NCBI GenBank assembly: GCA_905236275.1 | Contig: CAJOPI010000341.1 | Coordinates: forward strand, 1 to 5,667 | Source of the DNA: an uncultured Lachnospiraceae bacterium | GTDB lineage: Bacteria; Bacillota; Clostridia; Lachnospirales; Lachnospiraceae | Direction of reading: 5' to 3' | DNA length: 5,667 bases | Shown here: positions 1-5,044 of the stretch, in pieces | Position numbering within the stretch: position 1 is the stretch's first letter | Layout: every line of letters begins with the position of its first letter | The notes under the pieces: model-generated | Told to the model about the DNA's origin: nothing | What the model saw: only the letters and a program-made list of their open reading frames with translations | Databases searched by the model: none | Position numbers and translations under genes: made by a program

Positions 1-179
1 ATGGTTCCTTATCTATGTTCAAGCCTGAGCTTTATGAAACCGGATACCTTACAGACCGCAACGGAAAGGCTCATGCGATTACAACGTCTGATGCGGCTTA
101 TCAGCTGTTTACCGCAAACGGCTTCAGTTGGGGAGGAAATTGGAAAAGTGTCAAGGATTTCCAGCATTTTGAGAAATAA
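1..179 (+). CDS. M15-family peptidoglycan peptidase, C-terminal fragment (5' end outside window)
   Basis: Read in frame 3 (first whole codon at base 3, TAA at 177-179), this gives 58 residues of a gene that starts left of the window. The end, GFSWGGNWKSVKDFQHFEK, is the signature C-terminus of M15 D-alanyl-D-alanine carboxypeptidases and L-alanyl-D-glutamate endopeptidases (VanY/CwlK-like). In that family the His of the final HFE (residue 55 here) is the third zinc ligand and the preceding Trp/Gly-rich turn shapes the active site. The other zinc ligands (SxHxxGxAxD motif) would lie upstream and cannot be seen. The enzyme trims peptide stems of peptidoglycan, usually outside the membrane. The next gene is another wall hydrolase, an amidase, but it has its own promoter, so the two are neighbours rather than clearly one operon. 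Family assignment is fairly secure; exact bond specificity is not. Confidence 0.85.
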   Translation, partial: GSLSMFKPELYETGYLTDRNGKAHAITTSDAAYQLFTANGFSWGGNWKSVKDFQHFEK

Positions 180-222
180 TGGATAAACGGTAAGAAAACG
201 TCGATGACATTCACTATAAAGC

Positions 223-252
223 TTGACACAGAGGGCATCAAACCCTTACAAT
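223..252 (+). promoter_or_regulatory. Probable sigma-A-type promoter of the amidase gene
   Basis: A perfect -35 TTGACA at 223-228 is followed after 18 bases by TACAAT at 247-252, a five-of-six match to the -10 consensus. Transcription would begin near 259, giving a leader of about 35 bases before the GTG start at 293. A small AGGG/CCCT inverted repeat lies in the spacer, but I give it no meaning. Sequence match only; no expression evidence. Confidence 0.6.
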
Positions 253-277
253 AAGTATTGTATGAAAAGATAAACAC

Positions 278-284
278 AGGAGAG
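278..284 (+). promoter_or_regulatory. Ribosome binding site that fixes the amidase GTG start
   Basis: AGGAGAG lies 8 bases before the GTG at 293. An in-frame TAA at 287-289 excludes any earlier start, and the GTG leads directly into a good signal peptide. Confidence 0.75.
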
Positions 285-292
285 TATAAAAA

Positions 293-955
293 GTGAGTTC
301 GAAATTTTTGAGAAAAATTTTAATTTGTTCAGTTGTTTCATGCCTTTTAACGGTTGGCTTTACTACAAATGCTTTTGCAACAACAATCGTTCTGGATCCC
401 GGTCATGGAAATGCTACAAAAACCAACAAGGGTGCAGCTTACGAGCCTTATAAGGAAGAGGATCTTACACTTCAGCTTTCGCAGCAGATAAAGGATGAAT
501 TGTCACAGGTTCCCGACCTTAAGGTCGAACTTACAAGAACCACCTCAGACACTGACCTTACGCTTCAGGAGCGTGCTGATTATGCCAAGTCTGTCGGTGC
601 TGATTATCTCATAAGCATTCATTTTAATGCCTGTGAGACACATGACAGAAACGGTACGGAAATCTGGACTTCTGCATTTGGTGATAATTATACAAAGGGA
701 TATGCTCTTGGAAGCTATATTCTCCAGCAGACAACAGGTCTTGGCCTTAGCTGCAAGAATATCCGCACAAAATTAGGCTCTAACGGAGATTTCTATGGAA
801 TTATCCGAAATGGTGTGAATAACGGTATTCCTACGATTATCCTTGAGCAGTGCTATCTTGACAATCCTACAGACAGAGCCTTCCTTGAAAACGGAACGGA
901 AGTACTCGCACATGCTGATGCATTAGGTATCTATAATTACCTTTGCACACAGTAA
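293..955 (+). CDS. Secreted N-acetylmuramoyl-L-alanine amidase (Amidase_3 family)
   Basis: This zinc enzyme cleaves the bond between N-acetylmuramic acid and L-alanine, freeing stem peptides from glycan strands in the cell wall. The 220-residue product begins with a signal peptide: basic start (K4, R7, K8), hydrophobic core about 9-25, likely cleavage after NAFA at residue 29. The rest is one Amidase_3 (PF01520) domain, about 32-217. Expected residues are present: DPGHG with zinc ligand H38, E55 in the KEEDL segment, H110 in SIHFNA, and catalytic E185 in ILEQCYLDN. There is no SH3, LysM, SPOR or choline-binding repeat, so it is a minimal enzyme. The start is GTG, forced by an upstream in-frame stop. 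It has its own promoter and is followed by a hairpin terminator. A role in cell separation, sporulation/germination or wall turnover is possible; the sequence does not decide which. Confidence 0.93.
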   Translation: MSSKFLRKILICSVVSCLLTVGFTTNAFATTIVLDPGHGNATKTNKGAAYEPYKEEDLTLQLSQQIKDELSQVPDLKVELTRTTSDTDLTLQERADYAKSVGADYLISIHFNACETHDRNGTEIWTSAFGDNYTKGYALGSYILQQTTGLGLSCKNIRTKLGSNGDFYGIIRNGVNNGIPTIILEQCYLDNPTDRAFLENGTEVLAHADALGIYNYLCTQ

Positions 956-974
956 TTTTTATTCATAAAATATT

Positions 975-1007
975 GCCCGGACGCTTTTGCGTTCGGGCTT
1001 TCAGTTT
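975..1007 (+). terminator. Rho-independent terminator after the amidase gene
   Basis: Arms GCCCGGACGC (975-984) and GCGTTCGGGC (989-998) form a 10-bp GC-rich stem with one G-T wobble around a TTTT loop. The following tract, TTTCAGTTT, is an imperfect T-run, so some read-through into the esterase gene 25 bases downstream is likely. Confidence 0.75.
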
Positions 1008-1022
1008 ACGAACATATCAGTT

Positions 1023-1029
1023 GGAGGGG
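1023..1029 (+). promoter_or_regulatory. Ribosome binding site that fixes the esterase start at 1032
   Basis: GGAGGGG sits just before ATG 1032. A TTG at 987 is in the same frame, but it lies inside the terminator hairpin and has no ribosome binding site, so ATG 1032 is preferred. The spacing from GGAGG to ATG is short (4 bases). Confidence 0.75.
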
Positions 1030-1031
1030 TT

Positions 1032-1847
1032 ATGATTAAGTTAGAGTTCAATCTGTCTGAAGAAGGTTCCACAGAACATGCAAAAATCGAATTTTTCCTT
1101 CAGGATTATTCACCTAAAATGCCTGCCTCTTCCAAAAGAGGGCTTGTAATTATTTGTCCGGGAGGCGGTTATGAGCATCTTTCAGTAAGAGAATCCGAAC
1201 CTGTCGCATTTAAGTTCATGTCTGAGGGGTACAGTGCCGCAATATTAAACTATTCAGTCGCACCTGCACATTATCCAACTGCGCTTTATGAGCTTTCAAG
1301 AATAGTTCTTATGGCTCGCAGAAATGCTGACGAATGGCATATCGATCCTGACAGGATCATTTTAGCCGGTTTTTCTGCCGGCGGACACCTTGCCGCAATG
1401 TTGGGGGCTCTCTGGAAAGAGCAGTTCCTTAAAGACTATTTAAAAATAGATGATTCAGAGATTCTGCGCCCGAATAAGATTATTCTATCATATCCTGTAA
1501 CTACGTCAGGAAAACGCGGACACATTGAATCCTTTCATAACCTTCTTGGGAATAAGTTTGATGAACTGAAAGAAAAGCTTTCAATAGAAAAAATTGTCAA
1601 TGCTGATTTTCCGAAAACTTTTATATGGCATACTTATACAGATAGGTCGGTTCCTGTCGAGGGCTCACTTTTACTCGCAATCACATTGAGAAAATTCAAG
1701 ATTCCCTTTGAACTGCACGTTTTTCCGGAAGGAAATCATGGACTTTCGACTGCTGACAGTATGACTTCTGACGGTGCACCCGAAAAGGTAAGGGAGTCTT
1801 GTTCACAGTGGATTTCGCTCGCATTAAAATGGCTTGAGCTTTACTAA
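1032..1847 (+). CDS. Cytoplasmic alpha/beta-hydrolase, acetyl-xylan-esterase-like
   Basis: The 271-residue protein has the alpha/beta-hydrolase layout of the COG0657/BD-FAE group, often annotated as acetyl esterase or 'xylanase B-like'. PGGGY (43-47) supplies the HGG-like oxyanion loop. GFSAGGH (113-119) is the nucleophile elbow with Ser115. Asp204 in WHTYTDRSVPV and His236 in EGNHGLS complete the triad. HIDPDRI (103-109) before the elbow and IPFELHVFPEGNHG near the end are typical of this group. There is no signal peptide or membrane helix, so it acts in the cytoplasm, plausibly removing acetyl groups from imported plant oligosaccharides; the substrate is inferred. It lies 76 bases after the amidase with a terminator between, so it is probably a separate unit or fed by read-through. 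No clear terminator follows it. It could equally be a general short-chain carboxylesterase. Confidence 0.85.
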   Translation: MIKLEFNLSEEGSTEHAKIEFFLQDYSPKMPASSKRGLVIICPGGGYEHLSVRESEPVAFKFMSEGYSAAILNYSVAPAHYPTALYELSRIVLMARRNADEWHIDPDRIILAGFSAGGHLAAMLGALWKEQFLKDYLKIDDSEILRPNKIILSYPVTTSGKRGHIESFHNLLGNKFDELKEKLSIEKIVNADFPKTFIWHTYTDRSVPVEGSLLLAITLRKFKIPFELHVFPEGNHGLSTADSMTSDGAPEKVRESCSQWISLALKWLELY

Positions 1848-1886
1848 AAATTTTTATCCTATAATGCATAAATATACATTTAATAC

Positions 1887-1915
1887 TTGACGGATTTTAC
1901 TTGATGAGTTTTAAT
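1887..1915 (+). promoter_or_regulatory. Probable sigma-A-type promoter of the amino acid ABC operon
   Basis: TTGACG (1887-1892) and TTTAAT (1910-1915) are separated by the optimal 17 bases and each matches consensus at five of six positions. Initiation would fall near 1922, giving a leader of about 45 bases to ATG 1968. That is too short for a riboswitch or T-box. A weaker overlapping pair, TTGATG (1901) and TATATC (1923), is also present. I see no clear operator. Confidence 0.6.
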
Positions 1916-1950
1916 AGAAGAGTATATCAAAATTTTTATGTTTTTTCTTG

Positions 1951-1957
1951 AGGGAGG
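1951..1957 (+). promoter_or_regulatory. Ribosome binding site that fixes the lipoprotein start at 1968
   Basis: AGGGAGG ends 10 bases before ATG 1968. An in-frame ATG at 1938 lies upstream of this site and would add ten residues (MFFLEGGNCI) that encode the site itself, spoiling a normal basic lipoprotein N-terminus. The 1968 start is therefore chosen. Confidence 0.85.
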
Positions 1958-1967
1958 AAATTGTATA

Positions 1968-2792
1968 ATGAGAAAGAAAATTATGTCTGTGATCATTGCA
2001 TCAGCTATGATTATGTCTCTTTCAGCATGTGGTTCGGGAAGCAGTTCAGCAGCTTCCACAGAAAAGGCTTCTGAAGCTGTATCCGAAGCAGCAGAAGAAG
2101 CGGCAGCCGGAACAGAAAATGCATCGGCCGGAGGTAAGCTCGTAATGGCTACCAATGCTGAGTTTCCGCCTTACGAATATCATGAAAACGATGAGATAGT
2201 AGGAATTGATGCTGAAATTGCAGCTGCAATTGCAAAAGAACTTGGCTGTGAGATAGAGATAGAGGATATTGCTTTTGATTCTGTCATTCCAGAAGTTACA
2301 AGTGGTAAGGCTGATTTTGGTATGGCAGGTATGACTGTTACTGATGAAAGAAAGCAGAGTGTAAATTTCTCTGATACCTATGCAGTTGCTAAACAGTCGG
2401 TTATCGTTAAGGAGGATTCCGACATTACCGATATTGATGGTCTTAAAGATAGAGTTATCGGTGTTCAGACAGGAACAACAGGCGACCTTTATGCAACAGA
2501 TGACTACGGAGATGGAAATATCGAGCGTTACAGCAAGGGAATGGAAGCAGTACAGGCTCTTTCACAGGGAAAAATCGATGCAGTAATAATTGATAATGAA
2601 CCGGCAAAGGTTTATGTAGCTGAAAATACCGGTCTTAAGCTTCTTGATTCGGCTTACACAGAAGAAGAGTATGCAATCTGCGTTGCACTTGACAATACAG
2701 AACTTCTTGACAAGATAAATGCAGCACTCGCAAAGCTTAAGGATGACGGAACCATTGATGGTATCGTTGCTAAATATATAAAAAGCGAATAA
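1968..2792 (+). CDS. Polar amino acid ABC transporter substrate-binding lipoprotein
   Basis: The 274-residue product captures an amino acid outside the membrane and delivers it to the permease encoded next. A lipoprotein signal (RKK, then a hydrophobic stretch) ends in the lipobox LSAC; Cys21 would be lipidated, anchoring the protein on the outer face of the membrane. Residues 22-56 are a low-complexity Ser/Ala/Glu tether. The SBP_bac_3 domain (PF00497) spans about 57-272: ATNAEFPPYEY at the start, GIDAEIAAAIAKELG after it, and GMTVTDERKQSVNFSDTY in the middle. By family analogy Arg128 grips the ligand carboxylate, Asp209 in IIDNEP binds its amino group, and Thr123 and the QTGTTG loop (167-172) line the pocket. 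These point to an alpha-amino acid, but the side-chain preference (Gln, Cys/cystine, Arg or other) cannot be read. First gene of a three-gene operon with its own promoter. Confidence 0.93.
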   Translation: MRKKIMSVIIASAMIMSLSACGSGSSSAASTEKASEAVSEAAEEAAAGTENASAGGKLVMATNAEFPPYEYHENDEIVGIDAEIAAAIAKELGCEIEIEDIAFDSVIPEVTSGKADFGMAGMTVTDERKQSVNFSDTYAVAKQSVIVKEDSDITDIDGLKDRVIGVQTGTTGDLYATDDYGDGNIERYSKGMEAVQALSQGKIDAVIIDNEPAKVYVAENTGLKLLDSAYTEEEYAICVALDNTELLDKINAALAKLKDDGTIDGIVAKYIKSE

Positions 2793-2831
2793 GGAGCTGT
2801 CAATAAATAACTTTTAAGGAAATCCGGAAAT

Positions 2832-3527
2832 ATGTTTGAAAACCTACAAAGTCAGTTTATATTAAATTTCGTAGATGATGACCGTTGGAGATATCTCGTC
2901 AACGGTCTTCTCGTGACTCTGAAAATCACCTTTTTTGCAGCTCTCTTAGGTCTTCTGATCGGTTTCATAATAGCAATGATCAGAGGTGCTTATCAGGGAA
3001 CGGGCAAATACAGGCTTGCCAACTCAATTTGCAGTCTTTACCTTACGATCATCAGAGGAACACCGGTCGTAGTCCAGCTGATGATAATATATTTTGTTAT
3101 TTTCGGAAGCGTGAGGATTGATAAATCGCTTGTGGCAATACTTGCCTTCGGAATTAACTCGGGTGCTTATCAGGCTGAAATTTTCCGTTCGGGAATACAG
3201 GCTATTCCACGTGGACAATACGAGGCAGGCCGTTCGCTTGGCTTTTCCTATAAGCAGACCATGCTGACGGTAATCATGCCTCAGGCAATAAAAAATGTTG
3301 TTCCGACGCTTTTGAACGAGTTCATAGCACTGTTAAAAGAAACTTCCGTTGCAGGCTATATTGCTCTTGAAGATCTTACAAAGGGCGGAGACATTATAAG
3401 AAGCCGTACCTATTCGGCATTTATGCCGCTGATTGCTGTTGCTCTTATTTACCTGCTTTTGGTGCTTTTGATGGAGCAGGGTGTTAAACTGATAGAACGG
3501 AGGCTGCATAAATATGACAAGAGATAA
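2832..3527 (+). CDS. Amino acid ABC transporter permease (HisM/GlnP type)
   Basis: The 231-residue integral membrane protein (BPD_transp_1, PF00528, polar amino acid subfamily) forms the channel, probably as a homodimer because only one permease gene is present. Hydrophobic segments lie at about 24-50, 66-91, 98-116, 157-175 and 197-214, the usual five-helix plan. [11 protein letters not shown] (73-83) and [19 protein letters not shown] (111-129) are family hallmarks. The cytoplasmic coupling loop that contacts the ATPase is [20 protein letters not shown] (131-150), with the conserved E-A-x(4)-G spacing and terminal Pro. It starts 39 bases after the lipoprotein gene, with AAGGA at 2816-2820 as ribosome binding site (11-base spacing). 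Its end overlaps the ATPase gene by 14 bases, which suggests coupled translation. Length is normal and no residue looks abnormal. Confidence 0.94.
   Translation: MFENLQSQFILNFVDDDRWRYLVNGLLVTLKITFFAALLGLLIGFIIAMIRGAYQGTGKYRLANSICSLYLTIIRGTPVVVQLMIIYFVIFGSVRIDKSLVAILAFGINSGAYQAEIFRSGIQAIPRGQYEAGRSLGFSYKQTMLTVIMPQAIKNVVPTLLNEFIALLKETSVAGYIALEDLTKGGDIIRSRTYSAFMPLIAVALIYLLLVLLMEQGVKLIERRLHKYDKR
3498..3503 (+). promoter_or_regulatory. Ribosome binding site inside the permease gene, fixes the ATPase start at 3514
   Basis: CGGAGG ends 10 bases before ATG 3514. A second in-frame ATG at 3529 has only a weak AGAGA 4-5 bases ahead, so 3514 is preferred. The site is embedded in the permease coding sequence, as expected for translational coupling. 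Confidence 0.75.
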
Positions 3528-4263
3528 TATGGAAAAGCCTCTGCTTGAAGTACAAGGGCTTATAAAGAAATTTGACAGAAGAAATATACTTGACGGCATT
3601 GATGCGAAGTTTTATAAGGGCGATGTGGTTTGCGTTATCGGACCTTCCGGTTCGGGAAAATCAACATTTTTAAGATGCTTAAACAGGCTCGAAGAACCCA
3701 CCGGTGGTCATATAATATTCGAAGGAACAGATATCTGTGATATTAATACGGATATCGACAAGCACAGACAGAAAATGGGTATGGTTTTCCAGCAGTTTAA
3801 TCTTTTTCCGCACATGACGGTAATGGATAATCTGACCTGTGCACCGATTAAGCTTCAGGGAAAGAGCAAGGAGGCTGCACAGGATAAGGCTCATGAACTG
3901 CTTGAAAAAGTCGGTCTCGGAAACAGGGGGAAGGACTTCCCTGCAAGACTTTCAGGCGGTCAGCAGCAAAGAATAGCAATTGTAAGAGCTCTTTGCATGG
4001 AACCTGATGTTATGCTTTTTGACGAGCCTACATCCGCACTTGATCCTGAAATGGTCGGTGAGGTGTTAAATGTTATGAAAGACCTCGCCGAACAGAAAAT
4101 GACCATGATTGTTGTTACGCACGAAATGGGATTTGCAAAAGAAGTTGCCAACCGCGTAATGTTCCTTGACGGTGGTAAATTCATAGAGGAAAACACGCCG
4201 GAGGAATTTTTTGCACATCCTCAGAATGAACGAACCAAATTATTCTTAAGTAAAGTTTTATAA
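3514..4263 (+). CDS. Amino acid ABC transporter ATP-binding protein (GlnQ type)
   Basis: The 249-residue cytoplasmic ATPase dimerises under the permease and powers uptake by ATP hydrolysis. Motifs occur in order: an aromatic that stacks on adenine (F20), Walker A GPSGSGKS (43-50), Q-loop at Q93-Q94 ([12 protein letters not shown], diagnostic of the polar amino acid subgroup), ABC signature LSGGQQQR (146-153), Walker B VMLFDEP (166-172) with catalytic Glu171, D-loop SALD (174-177) and H-loop His203 in [18 protein letters not shown] (54-65) is also typical of GlnQ/HisP-like proteins. The helix after the signature reads IAIVRAL where IAIARAL is more usual; this is conservative. The first residues (MTRDNMEK) differ from family style, so Met6 (ATG 3529) remains a possible alternative start. 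It is the last gene of the operon and is followed immediately by a terminator. Confidence 0.95.
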   Translation: MTRDNMEKPLLEVQGLIKKFDRRNILDGIDAKFYKGDVVCVIGPSGSGKSTFLRCLNRLEEPTGGHIIFEGTDICDINTDIDKHRQKMGMVFQQFNLFPHMTVMDNLTCAPIKLQGKSKEAAQDKAHELLEKVGLGNRGKDFPARLSGGQQQRIAIVRALCMEPDVMLFDEPTSALDPEMVGEVLNVMKDLAEQKMTMIVVTHEMGFAKEVANRVMFLDGGKFIEENTPEEFFAHPQNERTKLFLSKVL

Positions 4264-4272
4264 GAAAATCTT

Positions 4273-4315
4273 ATAAGCCGTTGGATGATAAAGTCATTTG
4301 ACGGCTTATTATTTT
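4273..4315 (+). terminator. Rho-independent terminator of the ABC transporter operon
   Basis: Arms 4273-4288 and 4294-4309 pair over 16 positions (three of them G-T wobbles, outer nine perfect: ATAAGCCGT/ACGGCTTAT) around a TAAAG loop. TATTTTG follows. It begins 10 bases after the ATPase stop codon and separates the operon from the convergent minus-strand genes. Confidence 0.85.
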
Positions 4316-4373
4316 GAAAAATATCTGCGATATGGATTTTAGATTACGGATTTTATATTTTTAGTTAAAAAAT

Positions 4374-4412
4374 ACGTACAGTTAACATAATGTATTTATG
4401 TTAACTGTACGT
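4374..4412 (-). terminator. Perfect 17-bp inverted repeat, probable terminator of the minus-strand genes
   Basis: Left arm ACGTACAGTTAACATAA (4374-4390) and its exact complement (4396-4412) flank a 5-base loop. Read on the minus strand, the hairpin is followed by ATTTTTTAAC (4373-4364), a T-run as expected for a rho-independent terminator of the two minus-strand genes; on the plus strand no T-run follows. The stem is AT-rich (5 of 17 pairs are G-C) but long and perfect. It lies about 100 bases past the stop of the membrane-protein gene, which is rather far. A protein-binding palindrome is the main alternative. Confidence 0.6.
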
Positions 4413-4510
4413 GAAAATTCGCGCCTGTATTCCCAAAAGAGTATTACAGATACCAATTTATATCTTTCTATTAAATGCGCGTTTTGCGTAAAGATATTGT
4501 AAGCTTTTCC

Positions 4511-5044
4511 TTATCTTATATATATAAGTGATGTTTTCCTGAAAGCCGTAATTATGCGGATAATTCCGGAATATATCAGTCCGATTGCAAATATATTTAC
4601 AGCTATATTTATTTTTTTAATAAATATCAGACAACAGGCTGCAAGAATTAAATTGCCGATTCCATGACTGAATTTAAGTTTCCATGACCTTGCACCAAAA
4701 CGTCTGGCTTCCATAGCCCGTAAAATATCCACAGCACCTGTAAGTGCATGAATGCTGACAAGATATGTAAGCAGGTAGATTTTTGGCATATCGATGAGTG
4801 ATGCAGATACAAGACCGAAATCAAAAAGAATAACGCCCTTATATAAAATCATCCTGCCATTTACCATAAATCTTGCCATTGTAAAGTAATAAAACAGATA
4901 TTTAAGCCCCATGAACGCAAACGTAAGTGATAACAAGGACACAGCCGCCCTGTAGGCATCATCCTGGAATGATATCATTATCATTCCATATGCAACCATG
5001 ATAAGCCCTATAATAATCTCAGTAATTCTTTTTATTTTTGTCAT
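4511..5044 (-). CDS. Six-helix membrane protein, DUF308/HdeD-like
   Basis: The 177-residue product is strongly hydrophobic with about six membrane segments (near 7-25, 32-54, 63-84, 89-108, 127-142 and 146-166). Short charged loops separate them, including AMEARRFGARSWKLK (110-124) between segments four and five, and the C-terminus is basic. Size, three helix pairs and a repeated Gly-containing pattern resemble the DUF308/HdeD small membrane proteins. In enteric bacteria HdeD is linked to acid resistance, but no function is established for most members and none should be assumed here. I recognise no catalytic motif. The start is ATG at 5044-5042, preceded on the minus strand by AAAGGA five bases away. 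The coding region overlaps the end of the upstream gene by 26 bases, so the two are very likely co-transcribed and translationally coupled. Confidence 0.75.
   Translation of the reverse strand: MTKIKRITEIIIGLIMVAYGMIMISFQDDAYRAAVSLLSLTFAFMGLKYLFYYFTMARFMVNGRMILYKGVILFDFGLVSASLIDMPKIYLLTYLVSIHALTGAVDILRAMEARRFGARSWKLKFSHGIGNLILAACCLIFIKKINIAVNIFAIGLIYSGIIRIITAFRKTSLIYIR

Noticed and set aside
1..186. ATG-initiated open frame of 61 codons in frame 1
   Set aside because: Frame 3 of the same DNA encodes a clear M15 peptidase C-terminus, so the frame-1 peptide is a shadow.
987..1031. Upstream TTG extension of the esterase by 15 residues
   Set aside because: It begins inside the terminator hairpin without a ribosome binding site, while ATG 1032 has GGAGGGG directly before it.
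1916..1967. Possible riboswitch or T-box ahead of the amino acid importer
   Set aside because: The predicted leader is only about 45 bases and shows no terminator hairpin, T-box sequence or stem array.
2040..2135. Repetitive GCA/GAA-rich stretch as a possible DNA repeat
   Set aside because: It encodes the Ser/Ala/Glu linker normal for lipoproteins and has no exact repeat unit.
1880..2155. Minus-strand open frame opposite the lipoprotein gene
   Set aside because: It is Ala/Ser-rich only because it mirrors the lipoprotein linker, and it would run across the operon promoter. The plus-strand protein is unmistakable.
3024..4196. Several minus-strand and alternative-frame open stretches within the permease and ATPase genes
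   Set aside because: They lie wholly or almost wholly within conserved coding sequence and show no recognisable domain or ribosome binding site.
4460..4497. Inverted repeat (ATATCTTT and its complement) with an inner TGCGC/GCGTA stem just beyond the minus-strand stop
   Set aside because: The fold has a large asymmetric bulge and no T-run follows on either strand, so I do not call it a terminator or an RNA gene. It may be mild 3' UTR structure.
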